64,000 nt of DNA from Streptomyces sp. NBC_00259 (GTDB lineage: Bacteria; Actinomycetota; Actinomycetes; Streptomycetales; Streptomycetaceae): the NCBI RefSeq assembly GCF_036181745.1, contig NZ_CP108080.1, positions 2,914,001 through 2,978,000 on the forward strand. The letters run 5' to 3'. The position numbers and the translations under genes are program-made. Below the pieces are notes generated by a model, which was not told the DNA's origin, did no database searches, and saw only the letters and a list, made by a program, of their open reading frames with translations. Within the stretch, counting starts at the first letter, position 1. Every line of letters begins with the position of its first letter. This document shows positions 8,981 through 17,825 of the stretch, piece after piece.

Positions 8981-9568
8981 TCACAGCACGGCCGTCCCGA
9001 TGAGCGCGTCGCGCCGGACCAGCCCCGCGAGGGCGGCCTCGTCGAGATGTTCCGTTCCGGCGGGCCGCATGGGGAGCACCAGGTAGCGGGTCTCCGAGGT
9101 GGAGTCCCAGACCGTGATGCGGGTGGTGTCCGGGAGGCGGACGCCGAACTCCTCCAGGACCGCGCGCGGTTCGCGGACGACGCGGGAGCGGTAGGCCTCG
9201 CTCTTGTACCAGCCGGGGGACGGGCCCAGCAGCCGTACGGGGTAGCACGAGCAGAGCGTGCAGACGACGACGTTGTGCGTGTCGGGGGTGTTCTCGACGA
9301 CGCGCAGCCGCTGCGGCTGGACGCCGCCGGCGGAGTAGCCGAGCTCGGCGACGGCGGAGGTGCCGTCGGCGAGGAGCCTGGCCCGGAAGTCCGGGTCGGT
9401 CCAGGCCCGGGCGACGATCTTCGCGCCGTTCACCGGCGACGCGCCCGACAGGAACGCGTCGAGGGCCTCGTCGAGTGCGGTGTCCGCGATGAGGCCGCGG
9501 TCCTCCAGGAGGGTTTCGAGACGCCGTACCCGTCGGGAGATCTCGGCGTCGGTGTGCTGACCGGTCAT
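8981..9568 (-). CDS. nthA: Nitrile hydratase alpha subunit, cobalt type
   Basis: A 195-residue catalytic subunit that would hydrate nitriles to amides. The metal-claw motif VCTLCSCYP is intact (Cys103, Cys106, Cys108), and the Thr inside the motif marks the cobalt (not iron) class. Flanking family signatures are KIVARAWTDPDFRARLLADG and PRAVLEEFGVRLPDTTRITVWDSTSETRYLVLP. The start ATG overlaps the stop of the upstream beta fragment (ATGA), so translation is coupled. It is the last gene of a three-gene operon with a split beta subunit. I see no activator (P14K/P47K-like) gene close by, which these enzymes usually need for metal insertion. A thiocyanate hydrolase-type heterotrimer is an alternative reading. 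Confidence 0.92.
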   Translation of the reverse strand: MTGQHTDAEISRRVRRLETLLEDRGLIADTALDEALDAFLSGASPVNGAKIVARAWTDPDFRARLLADGTSAVAELGYSAGGVQPQRLRVVENTPDTHNVVVCTLCSCYPVRLLGPSPGWYKSEAYRSRVVREPRAVLEEFGVRLPDTTRITVWDSTSETRYLVLPMRPAGTEHLDEAALAGLVRRDALIGTAVL

Positions 9569-9843
9569 GACTGGTCGTCCTCCAGATAGCTCTCGAACAG
9601 GTCGAGGACCACGTGGTGGTCGCCCTCGCCCCACAGCTCACGGGCCGCGAAACGCACCGCGTAGACCTGCTCCAGCGGGGCGTCGCCGCGCCCCTGGGCG
9701 TTCCGGTCGGCCAGGAGCGCGCGGCCCTCGGGTTCGACGACGGTCCCGCGCTTGCCCCGGGCGTACCGCGGCAGCCGGGTGTGGTGCGTCGGATCGTGGT
9801 GCACGGTGCGCACCCGCGCCCCGGCCCGGAAGGGGTCAGTCAT
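9565..9843 (-). CDS. Nitrile hydratase beta subunit, C-terminal (SH3-like) domain as a separate protein
   Basis: A 92-residue protein matching only the C-terminal barrel of a nitrile hydratase beta subunit: FRAGARVRTVHHDPTHHTRLPRYARGKRGTVV opens the domain, and VYAVRFAARELWG plus a DLFESYLE ending complete it. Ordinary beta subunits are about 220 residues and carry the helical N-terminal half in the same chain; here that half is encoded by the next gene upstream. The ATG overlaps the upstream gene by 8 bases and the stop overlaps nthA by 4, so all three are translationally coupled. The same three-chain arrangement is known for toyocamycin nitrile hydratase and thiocyanate hydrolase. Confidence 0.9.
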   Translation of the reverse strand: MTDPFRAGARVRTVHHDPTHHTRLPRYARGKRGTVVEPEGRALLADRNAQGRGDAPLEQVYAVRFAARELWGEGDHHVVLDLFESYLEDDQS

Positions 9844-10117
9844 CGAGCTCGCCCGCCTCGATCACGCCCTTGCGCTCCAGGAGCGTACGGATCGCGAAGA
9901 ACCAGCGTTCGTAGTACGACGCCGCGAGGTATTCGGCCGGCGCCATGGACTCGATCGCGTCGCGGAACTCGTCGAGGTTGTAGACCTTGCCCGCGATCAG
10001 CGTGCAGTTGAGCGCGAAGACCCGGGCCTCCCAGTCGGCATGGAAGGGCTCGCTCTCGTCCGCGGTGTCGATGGGCCCGAAGCCCTGCATTCCGCCGACG
10101 TCGTTGATCCTGGCCAT
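9836..10117 (-). CDS. Nitrile hydratase beta subunit, N-terminal helical domain as a separate protein
   Basis: A 93-residue protein starting with the beta-subunit signature INDVGGMQGFGPI, followed by FHADWEARVFALN, FRDAIESMAPAEYLAASYYERWFFAIRTLL and ending ERKGVIEAGELDD. It corresponds to the N-terminal half of a standard beta subunit and needs the downstream 92-residue gene to complete it. I chose the ATG at 10117, directly before the signature. Nitrile hydratase activator proteins resemble this half, but the GGMQGFG motif belongs to true beta chains. It is the first gene of the operon; the hppD terminator lies between it and hppD. Confidence 0.88.
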   Translation of the reverse strand: MARINDVGGMQGFGPIDTADESEPFHADWEARVFALNCTLIAGKVYNLDEFRDAIESMAPAEYLAASYYERWFFAIRTLLERKGVIEAGELDD

Positions 10118-10148
10118 ACGACGACGATATCCCCGTACGGCAACGCCG

Positions 10149-10181
10149 CGCGGCCCCACGGTTCAGGGCCGTGGGGCCGCG
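10149..10181 (-). terminator. Terminator of hppD
   Basis: CGCGGCCCCACGG (10149-10161) and CCGTGGGGCCGCG (10169-10181) form a perfect 13-bp G+C-rich stem with a 7-base loop. It lies 51 bases after the hppD stop and before the nitrile hydratase operon, separating the two transcription units. There is no long T-tract, as is common in Streptomyces. Confidence 0.75.
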
Positions 10182-10231
10182 GGCGGACCGGACCGGAGCC
10201 GGTGCGGTGTACAGGTTTCAACCGGTGCTGC

Positions 10232-11482
<1,251 letters not shown>

Positions 11483-11499
11483 CTACTGGGGAGGCTGCT

Positions 11500-11973
11500 G
11501 TGGCGATCGATCATCTGGACGGCCGGCTCATCGTGCTGCTCGCACGGGAGCCGAGGATCGGGGTGCTGGAGGCCTCCCGCAGGCTCGGGGTGGCGCGCGG
11601 CACCGTCCAGGCGCGGCTGGACCGGCTTCAGTCGAACGGAGTCATCCGCGGATTCGGGCCCGACGTCGACCCGTCGGCCCTCGGCTATCCCGTCACCGCG
11701 TTCGCGACGCTGGAGATCAAGCAGGGTCAAGGCGCCGACGTACGAGCCCACTTGGCCTCCGTCCCCGAGGTGCTGGAGCTGCACACGACGACGGGTCACG
11801 GCGACATGCTCTGCCGGCTCGTCGCCCGCTCCAACGCCGACCTTCAGCGGGTGATCGACCGGGTTGTCGGTTTTGATGGCATCGTGCGGGCGTCGACGGC
11901 GATCGTGATGGAGAACCCCGTGCCCCTGCGGATCATCCCGCTGGTGGAACAGGCCGCGCAGGACGCCGGCTGA
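11500..11973 (+). CDS. Lrp/AsnC family transcriptional regulator
   Basis: A 157-residue feast/famine regulator. Residues about 1-60 form the helix-turn-helix (LLAREPRIGVLEASRRLGVARGTVQARLDRLQSNGVI) and residues 65-145 the RAM effector domain (VTAFATLEIKQGQGADVRAHLASVPEVLELHTTTGHGDMLCRLVARSNADL). I chose GTG 11500 because GGGGAGG sits 5 bases upstream; ATG 11479 is the alternative. It is divergent from hppD and lies 27 bases before a quaternary-amine transporter operon on the same strand, so it could regulate either. Confidence 0.88.
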   Translation: MAIDHLDGRLIVLLAREPRIGVLEASRRLGVARGTVQARLDRLQSNGVIRGFGPDVDPSALGYPVTAFATLEIKQGQGADVRAHLASVPEVLELHTTTGHGDMLCRLVARSNADLQRVIDRVVGFDGIVRASTAIVMENPVPLRIIPLVEQAAQDAG

Positions 11974-12000
11974 CGCGAGCAGGGACCGAGGTGACGGCGG

Positions 12001-12648
12001 ATGAGCTTCTGGGAGTACCTGGTCACGGCCCACCAGCAGCTGCTCACCGACACCTACCAGCACGCCAGCGTCGTCTTCCAGTGCATGGTGATCGCCACCG
12101 TGCTGGGCGTCCTGATCGGCCTGGTCACGTACCACAGCGGCTGGGGCGGGAATCTCGCCATGACCACGACGGCGATGATCCTCACCATCCCCTCGCTCGC
12201 CCTGATCGGTCTGCTGATCCCGGTGGTGGGCCTGGGCGTGCCGCCGACCGTGATCACGCTGACGCTGTACGGGCTGCTGCCCATCGTCCGCAACTCGATC
12301 GTCGGGCTGCGGGGCGTGGACCCCTCGCTGGTGGACGCGGCCAAGGGCATCGGGATGTCCCCCATGGGCCGACTGCTGCGGATCGAGCTGCCGCTCGCGT
12401 GGCCGCCCATCCTCACCGGCATCAGGGTCTCCACCCAGATGCTGATGGGCATCGCCGCGATCGCCGCGTACGCCTCGGGGCCGGGGCTCGGCAACGAGAT
12501 CTTCCGCGGGATCGCCTCGCTGGGCAGCGCCAACGCGCTGAACCAGGTGCTCGCGGGCACGCTCGGCATCGTCATCCTCGCCCTGCTCTTCGACGCCGCG
12601 TACGTCGGGCTCGGCAGGCTCACCATTGCGAGGGGGATCCGTGCCTGA
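12001..12648 (+). CDS. ABC transporter permease, OpuC/glycine betaine-choline type
   Basis: A 215-residue inner-membrane permease of a quaternary-amine (glycine betaine, carnitine, choline) uptake system. It has about five membrane helices and the coupling-loop motif LVDAAKGIGMSPMGRLLRIELPLAWPPILTGIR, which contacts the ATPase. Its stop overlaps the GTG start of the ATPase gene by 8 bases. The four genes here follow the OpuC layout: permease, ATPase with CBS domains, second permease, lipoprotein. Confidence 0.9.
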   Translation: MSFWEYLVTAHQQLLTDTYQHASVVFQCMVIATVLGVLIGLVTYHSGWGGNLAMTTTAMILTIPSLALIGLLIPVVGLGVPPTVITLTLYGLLPIVRNSIVGLRGVDPSLVDAAKGIGMSPMGRLLRIELPLAWPPILTGIRVSTQMLMGIAAIAAYASGPGLGNEIFRGIASLGSANALNQVLAGTLGIVILALLFDAAYVGLGRLTIARGIRA

Positions 12649-13858
12649 GTCCTCCGGAGCCGCGATCGAGCTGCACGAGCTGACCAAGCGCTACCCGGGC
12701 AACCCCAACCCGGCCGTCGACAACGTCTCGATGGAGATCAAGGCCGGTGAGACGGTCATCTTCGTCGGGCCCTCGGGCTGCGGGAAGTCCACCACACTGA
12801 AGATGATCAACCGGCTGATCGAGCCGACGTCCGGACGGATCAGGATCGGCGACGAGGACGTCACCGACATGGACCCGGTGAAGCTGCGCCGCAACATCGG
12901 GTACGCGATCCAGGCCTCGGGCCTCTTCCCGCACATGACGGTCGCGGAGAACATCGCCCTCGTACCGAAGATGGCCGGCTGGTCGAAGCCGAGGGTGCGG
13001 GAGCGGGTCGAGGAGATGCTCGATCTGGTGGGGCTCGATCCGCGCGAGTTCCACGGGCGCTATCCGCGGCAGCTGTCGGGCGGGCAGCAGCAGCGGGTGG
13101 GCGTGGCACGGGCGCTCGCGGCCGATCCGCCCGTGCTGCTGATGGACGAGCCGTTCGGGGCCGTCGACCCGATCACCCGGGACCACCTCCAGGACGAGCT
13201 GATCCGGCTGCAGCACGAACTGCACAAGACGATCGTGTTCGTCACCCACGACTTCGACGAGGCGATCAAACTCGGCGACCGGATCGCGGTGCTGCGGGAA
13301 CGCTCGCACATCGCCCAGTTCGACACCCCGGAGGCGATCCTCACCAACCCGGCCGACGACTTCGTCTCCGGGTTCGTGGGCGCGGGAGCCGCCTTGAAAC
13401 GGCTCAATCTGACCCGGGTACGGGACGTCGAGGTGGCGGACTTCCCGACGGTCGGCGTGGACGACCCGCTCCAGTCGATCTTCAACAAGCTGCGGCTGAG
13501 CACCCACAACGAGCTGCTGATGCTGGACCGGCGCGGCCGGCCGTACAAATGGCTGCGGCGCGGCGACCTGATGCGGGCCAAGGGTTCACTGGCGCGCGCG
13601 GGCCAGCTGGTGCACGACACCGTCACCCGGGACGCCACGCTGCACGACGCGCTGGAGGCGGTGCTCATCGACAGCGGCGGGCGGGTCGCGGTGACCGGCC
13701 GGCGCGGCGAGTACATCGGCGTCGTCGACATGGAGACGCTGATGAACTCGGTGCACGAGATGCTGGAGGCGGACCGGCTGGCCGCCATCGAGCACCAGCA
13801 CCAGCTGGAGGAGCTGCGCCACCACAGGACCGAGCAGGAGCTGGAGGGTGGTGGGTGA
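12641..13858 (+). CDS. ABC transporter ATPase with CBS domains, OpuCA/ProV type
   Basis: A 405-residue ATPase that powers quaternary-amine uptake. Walker A is GPSGCGKST at residues 43-51, the signature is LSGGQQQRVGVARAL, and Walker B is LLMDEPFGAVDP. The C-terminal third (about 270-390) is a CBS-domain pair (VDDPLQSIFNKLRLSTHNELLMLDRRGRPYKWLRRGDL and later DTVTRDATLHDALEAVLIDSGGRVAVTGRRGEYIGVVD); in OpuA-type systems such domains sense ionic strength or c-di-AMP. The GTG start has AGGGGGATCC before it and overlaps the upstream permease. Confidence 0.92.
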   Translation: MPESSGAAIELHELTKRYPGNPNPAVDNVSMEIKAGETVIFVGPSGCGKSTTLKMINRLIEPTSGRIRIGDEDVTDMDPVKLRRNIGYAIQASGLFPHMTVAENIALVPKMAGWSKPRVRERVEEMLDLVGLDPREFHGRYPRQLSGGQQQRVGVARALAADPPVLLMDEPFGAVDPITRDHLQDELIRLQHELHKTIVFVTHDFDEAIKLGDRIAVLRERSHIAQFDTPEAILTNPADDFVSGFVGAGAALKRLNLTRVRDVEVADFPTVGVDDPLQSIFNKLRLSTHNELLMLDRRGRPYKWLRRGDLMRAKGSLARAGQLVHDTVTRDATLHDALEAVLIDSGGRVAVTGRRGEYIGVVDMETLMNSVHEMLEADRLAAIEHQHQLEELRHHRTEQELEGGG

Positions 13859-13862
13859 GCAC

Positions 13863-14702
13863 GTGAACACCGCGTCCCCCGAGCGCCCTCCCGGAGAGCA
13901 CGACGTCAAGGGCCATGCCTTCCGCGACGAGGAGGAGGAGCCGGCACCGCCGCCGCGGGTGCCCGCGCGCCGGATCACCTGGCGCAAGCTGGTGGTGATG
14001 CCGGCCGTCCTCGTCCTCGTGCTGCTGGCCACGTATCTGTGGATCAGCAACGTCCAGCTCGACACGATCGCCCAGAACTCCCTGGCCGGCGGCAACGTAC
14101 CGCTCCGCACCTGGCAGAGCGTCAAGCTCACCGCGATCTCCACCTTCTGGGTGCTGATCATCGCCATTCCCCTGGGCATCGCGCTGACCAGGCCCGGACT
14201 CTCCCGGGCCGCACCGCTGTTCACCGCGCTCGCCAACATCGGCCAGGCGACCCCGGCGATCGGGCTGCTCGCGCTGCTGGTGATCTGGCTGGGCATCGGC
14301 CCGTCCACCGCGATCATCGGCATGGTCGTCTACGCCGTGCTGCCGGTGCTCGCCAACACGGTGGCCGGTCTGAAGGCGATCGATCCCCAGCTGGTGGAGG
14401 CCTCGCGCGGGATCGGCATGTCCGCGGCGGGGACGCTGACCAGGGTCGAACTTCCGCTGGCCGTACCGCTGATCCTCGCGGGGGTGCGGACGGCGCTCGT
14501 GCTGAACGTGGGCACGTCGACGCTGGCCACGTTCGTCGGTGGCGGGGGCCTCGGCGACCTCATCACCTCGGGGATCCAGACCCAGCGGATGCCGGTGCTG
14601 ATCCTCGGCTCGGTGCTGACGGTGGCCCTCGCCCTGCTGGTGGACTGGCTGGCCTCGCTGGTCGAGCTGATGCTGACGCCACGCGGACTGGAGGCGGGCT
14701 AG
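13863..14702 (+). CDS. ABC transporter permease, OpuC/glycine betaine-choline type (second)
   Basis: The second membrane subunit of the quaternary-amine system, about 279 residues. A charged N-terminal tail (DEEEEPAPPPRVPARR) precedes a first helix at LVVMPAVLVLVLLATYLW. The permease core carries the coupling motif LVEASRGIGMSAAGTLTRVELPLAVPLILAGVRTA. Three GTG codons (13848, 13851, 13863) could start it; all are close to or overlap the ATPase stop. I chose 13863, which has GGTGAG upstream, with low certainty. The stop is immediately followed by the lipoprotein ATG. Confidence 0.88.
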   Translation: MNTASPERPPGEHDVKGHAFRDEEEEPAPPPRVPARRITWRKLVVMPAVLVLVLLATYLWISNVQLDTIAQNSLAGGNVPLRTWQSVKLTAISTFWVLIIAIPLGIALTRPGLSRAAPLFTALANIGQATPAIGLLALLVIWLGIGPSTAIIGMVVYAVLPVLANTVAGLKAIDPQLVEASRGIGMSAAGTLTRVELPLAVPLILAGVRTALVLNVGTSTLATFVGGGGLGDLITSGIQTQRMPVLILGSVLTVALALLVDWLASLVELMLTPRGLEAG

Positions 14703-15701
14703 ATGCGCGGGCGCGGACGGTCGCTGCGGACCGCGCTGGCCGGCTGCGCGCTGCTGCTGCTGGCCGCGCCGGCGGGACTCGCGGGCTGCGGGCTCAAGAG
14801 CGGTTCGCCGCTGGTGGACGACGTGAAGCCGGGATCGGTCGGCCAGGGGCAGCCGCTCAAGGGCGCCTCGCTGACGGTCACGTCGAAGAACTTCAGCGAG
14901 AACATCATCCTGGGCTCGATGATCGGGCTGATCTTCAAGGCGGCGGGCGCGGAGGTCCTGGACCGTACGAACCTGCCGGGGTCGATCAGCGCGCGCGAGG
15001 CGATCGTCAACGGCGACGCGGACGCGATGTACGACTACACGGGCACGGCCTGGATCACGTACCTGGGCCATCAGGAGCCGATCGTGGACCCGTACCAGCA
15101 GTGGCTGGCGGTACGTGACGCGGACCGCGGGCACGGCGTCGTCTGGCTGCCCGCCTCCACCCTCGACAACACCTACGCGCTGGCGATCAGTCAGAAGAAC
15201 AACGCGAAGTACGGGCTGAAGACGCTGTCCGACGTGGCGGCCCTGTCGCACAAGGACCCGTCGGCGGTGACGCTCTGCGTGGAGAACGAGTTCGCCTCGC
15301 GCGAGGACGGACTGCCGGGCATGGAGAAGGCGTACGGCATGAACATCCCGGCCGCCAACATCCGGAAGATGGACGCCGGGATCATCTACACCCAGGTGTC
15401 GGCGTCGGATTCATGCCTGCTCGGCGAGGTGTACACGACCGACGGCCGGATCAAGGCGATGAACCTGATCACCCTGGAGGACGACAAGCACTTCTTCCCC
15501 AACTACAACGCGGCGCCGGTGCTGCACCGGGCGACGTACGAGAAGTACCCCGACATCGCGAAGCTGCTGGACCCGCTCAGCAAGAAGCTCAACACCGAGG
15601 TCGCGCAGGACCTCAACGCGAAGGTGGACGTGGCGGGGCAGGATCCGCACACGGTGGCGAAGGAGTGGCTGATCCAGGAGGGGTTCATCAAGGAGGGCTG
15701 A
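14703..15701 (+). CDS. Glycine betaine/choline-binding lipoprotein, OpuCC/ProX type
   Basis: A 332-residue substrate-binding lipoprotein, the extracellular receptor of the preceding ABC transporter. Residues 1-28 are a lipoprotein signal with lipobox LAGC. The mature part shows the OpuAC fold: LTVTSKNFSENIILGSMIGLIF, ADAMYDYTGTAWITYLG, LSDVAALSHKDPSAVTLCVENEFASREDGLPGMEKAYG. The ATG begins directly after the permease stop (TAGATG), so coupling is very tight. The final gene of the operon; tandem repeats from the convergent protease begin 27 bases beyond its stop. Confidence 0.9.
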   Translation: MRGRGRSLRTALAGCALLLLAAPAGLAGCGLKSGSPLVDDVKPGSVGQGQPLKGASLTVTSKNFSENIILGSMIGLIFKAAGAEVLDRTNLPGSISAREAIVNGDADAMYDYTGTAWITYLGHQEPIVDPYQQWLAVRDADRGHGVVWLPASTLDNTYALAISQKNNAKYGLKTLSDVAALSHKDPSAVTLCVENEFASREDGLPGMEKAYGMNIPAANIRKMDAGIIYTQVSASDSCLLGEVYTTDGRIKAMNLITLEDDKHFFPNYNAAPVLHRATYEKYPDIAKLLDPLSKKLNTEVAQDLNAKVDVAGQDPHTVAKEWLIQEGFIKEG

Positions 15702-15728
15702 GCGTGAGGGACACGTCCCCGGACCCGC

Positions 15729-15818
15729 GAGTCAGCACTGCGGGACCTGTCCGACCGGGAGTCAGCACTGCGGGACCTGTCCGACCGCGAGTCAGCACTG
15801 CGGGACCTGTCCGCCCTT
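15729..15818. repeat. Three 30-bp tandem repeats at the 3' end of the YlbL-like protease gene
   Basis: Three direct copies at 15729-15758, 15759-15788 and 15789-15818. A 24-base core is identical in all three. Read on the minus strand each copy contains the last six codons (GQVPQC) and stop of the adjoining protease gene, so two copies lie downstream of the real stop. The period is a multiple of three. Confidence 0.9.
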
Positions 15819-16589
15819 CTCCAGCGCCCTGAGCGAGGACACCGCGTCCTTCAGCTCCGTGACCGGGATCAGCCGCAGCCCGTCGGGGAGTTCGGCCTCG
15901 GCGGCGTCGCACTCGGCCTTCGGGACCAGGAACACGGTCGCTCCGTCGCGGGCCGCGGCCTGGGTCTTCAGGGCCACACCGCCGACCGCGCCCACCTTGC
16001 CGTCGGCGTCGATCGTTCCCGTACCGGCGACGGTGCGGCCGCCGGTGAGATCGCCGCCCGCGCCGTCGCCGTCGAGCTTGTCCACGATGCCGAGCGAGAA
16101 GAGCAGCCCGGCGCTGGGGCCGCCCACGTCGGCGAGGTTCAGGCCGACCTTCACGGTGTCCGGGTCCTTCTTGAGGTAGCCCAGGGCAGCCTGCACCGCG
16201 CTGTTCTGGGACTTCACCATCTCCGCGGTGTTGTGCTTCTCGATCTGCTCGTCGGACTGCCCGGAGGGGTAGACGACGTCGTGCGGGAGCACGGCGCGGT
16301 CGGCACGGATCCACGCGTCCAGGACGTCCCCGAAGTCGACGTCGACCGACGGCCCGGTCGCCACGATCGTCGTCATCCGCAGCTGTCCGTCGGTCTTCCG
16401 CACGGGCGCCCCGGAGATCGTGATCACCGGTTTCCCCTTGTCCGCCCCCAGCACATTGGTGGTCTGCCCGGGCTGGGCCACGGTGAACGGCAGCGGCGCG
16501 AGACCCGCGACCGCGAGCAGCGCGACGACCGGCACGGCGCAGACGGCGAGAGCCCAGGGGCGCGAGAGACGAGAGAGGCGTGAGAACAC
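15792..16589 (-). CDS. YlbL-like secreted Lon-family (S16) serine protease
   Basis: About 265 residues. A single N-terminal membrane helix (ALAVCAVPVVALLAVAGLAPLPF) is followed by VAQPG, a short PDZ-like region, and a C-terminal Lon catalytic domain. The Ser/Lys dyad is visible: Ser in DVGGPSAGLLFSLG and Lys in GAVGGVALKTQAA. Members are membrane-anchored proteases acting outside the cytoplasm. I chose GTG 16589 because it lies just before the membrane helix and six bases after a TACATT -10 box, giving a leaderless mRNA; upstream in-frame starts fall in repeated DNA. The last six codons and stop are tandemly repeated downstream. Confidence 0.85.
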   Translation of the reverse strand: MFSRLSRLSRPWALAVCAVPVVALLAVAGLAPLPFTVAQPGQTTNVLGADKGKPVITISGAPVRKTDGQLRMTTIVATGPSVDVDFGDVLDAWIRADRAVLPHDVVYPSGQSDEQIEKHNTAEMVKSQNSAVQAALGYLKKDPDTVKVGLNLADVGGPSAGLLFSLGIVDKLDGDGAGGDLTGGRTVAGTGTIDADGKVGAVGGVALKTQAAARDGATVFLVPKAECDAAEAELPDGLRLIPVTELKDAVSSLRALEKGGQVPQC

Positions 16590-16595
16590 GGTGTC

Positions 16596-16601
16596 AATGT
16601 A
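16596..16601 (-). promoter_or_regulatory. Probable leaderless -10 element of the YlbL-like gene
   Basis: TACATT fits the actinobacterial -10 pattern TANNNT. Only GACACC separates it from the GTG start, which places the transcription start at or next to the start codon. No Shine-Dalgarno sequence is present, supporting a leaderless message. Confidence 0.45.
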
Positions 16602-16640
16602 TCGGTCCGCCCGGGAGGCCAGGACCGGGGTCACGCGTGG

Positions 16641-16692
16641 GGGTCGCGGGCGAGGATCACGGGCGGGGATCACGGGCGAGGGTCACGGGCGG
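16641..16692. repeat. Four 13-bp tandem repeats between the IclR and protease genes
   Basis: Units at 16641, 16654, 16667 and 16680 follow the pattern GG(G/A)TC(G/A)CGGGCG(A/G). They adjoin the 21-bp pair at the IclR stop and extend toward the protease promoter, leaving little unique sequence between the two genes. Confidence 0.85.
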
Positions 16693-16734
16693 GGGGAGCC
16701 TTCGTGGGTCAGAGGGGAGCCTTCGTGGGTCAGC
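16693..16734. repeat. Two 21-bp tandem repeats at the IclR gene stop codon
   Basis: Copies at 16693-16713 and 16714-16734 differ at one position (GGGGAGCCTTCGTGGGTCAG followed by A or C). The copy nearer the gene contains the IclR stop codon; the second adds another stop in the same frame 21 bases later. Confidence 0.88.
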
Positions 16735-17371
16735 GGAGGGCGTCCGCGACCTCGCGGGCCGCGTCGACGACGCGGGGGCCCACGCGTTCCGGCACGGAGT
16801 CGGCCAGCATGACGACACCGACGCTGCCCTCTATGCCGGTCACGCCGATCAGCGGTGCGGCCGCGCCGCTCGCGCCCGCCTCGAGTTCGCCGTGGGTGAG
16901 GGTGTACGCGGGCTCGGTCAGACCGCCCTGCCGGGCGGCGAGGATGGCCTTGCCCGCGGCGCCGCGGTCCAGCGGGTGGCGGAACCCGGCCCGGTACGCC
17001 ACGTGGTAGTCCGTCCAGGTCGGCTCCACGACCGCGACCGCGAGCGCCTCCGCGCCGTCGACCAGCGTCAGATGGGCCGTCGCGCCGATGTCCTCGGCGA
17101 GCGAACGCAGCGCGGGCAGCGCCGCCTCCCGTACGAGCGGATGCACCTGCCGTCCGAGGCGGAGCACGCCGAGCCCGACCCTGGCCCGGCCACCCAGGTC
17201 ACGGCGGACCAGGGCGTGCTGCTCCAGGGTGGCGAGCAGACGGTAGACGACGGTCCGGTTGACGCCGAGCCGGTTGGACAACTCGGTGACGGTGAGCCCG
17301 TGGTCGGTGTCGGCGAGCAGCTTGAGGACACGCAGTCCCCGGTCGAGCGTCTGGGAGGTCTCCGCGGTCAC
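16730..17371 (-). CDS. IclR family transcriptional regulator
   Basis: A 213-residue regulator. The N-terminal winged helix-turn-helix (SQTLDRGLRVLKLLADTDHGLTVTELSNRLGVNRTVVYRLLATLEQHALVRRD) is followed by the IclR effector-binding domain (RSLAEDIGATAHLTLVDGAEALAVAVVEP, then HPLDRGAAGKAILAA). I chose GTG 17371 because AAGGAG lies 8 bases upstream; the longest frame would add about 120 residues of non-protein-like sequence. The gene lies between the helicase and the YlbL-like protease on the same strand with no obvious target operon. Its stop codon sits in a tandem repeat. Confidence 0.88.
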   Translation of the reverse strand: MTAETSQTLDRGLRVLKLLADTDHGLTVTELSNRLGVNRTVVYRLLATLEQHALVRRDLGGRARVGLGVLRLGRQVHPLVREAALPALRSLAEDIGATAHLTLVDGAEALAVAVVEPTWTDYHVAYRAGFRHPLDRGAAGKAILAARQGGLTEPAYTLTHGELEAGASGAAAPLIGVTGIEGSVGVVMLADSVPERVGPRVVDAAREVADALR

Positions 17372-17825
17372 GACGCCCTCTCCTTCGAGGTGAGTGACGG
17401 CGACGCTCTCAGGAGGCCAGCGGCACCGGTCCCATCGGCGACGCACGGAGAGGCCGCCGGCAGGCCATGGCACACCGGCTGCGCTCCGCGGCGGCGCTGC
17501 CACGGGGCGTTTCATTGCGGTGGAATTTAGCGACCTGGTCCGCTCAGCGGAAGACCTCGTCCAGAATCCGGGCGTCACGGGCGCGAGGCACCCGCCATCG
17601 GGATGCATGTCCGGACGACAGGCGATCTGGGCCGATACGTACCTCTTCAGCCTCTGCCGAAGAGGTGTTCCTGGACCGGTCGGTACGGCGGGAAGGCCGG
17701 TACGGAAGCACCGGTACCGGTAGGTAGGGCGAGAAGGCACCTGGGCGCGGGCGGCCCGCGCTCAGGGTCTGACGGGCCGTGGGCTCAGGATCTGGCGGGC
17801 CGTCAGCTCACGCCGCGTCAGGCGC
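17372..17825. other. 454-base intergenic region, no convincing gene
   Basis: The region upstream of the IclR gene and downstream of the helicase. Short plus-strand frames here have the arginine/proline-rich composition of non-coding G+C-rich DNA and no ribosome sites. It contains an A/T-richer element near 17510-17530 (around GGTGGAATTTAG) that could belong to the IclR promoter or operator, and two 23-bp repeats next to the helicase stop. Confidence 0.4.
17760..17805. repeat. Two 23-bp tandem repeats downstream of the helicase stop
   Basis: Units at 17760-17782 and 17783-17805 share GCTCAGG(G/A)TCTG(A/G)CGGGCCGT. A decayed third copy (GCTCACGCC...) leads up to GCTCAG, which is the complement of the helicase stop codon region. 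Confidence 0.75.

Noticed and set aside
17394..17727. Short plus-strand genes between the IclR regulator and helicase
   Set aside because: Frames of 86-109 codons with Arg/Pro/Gly-rich sequence, no ribosome site and no fold.
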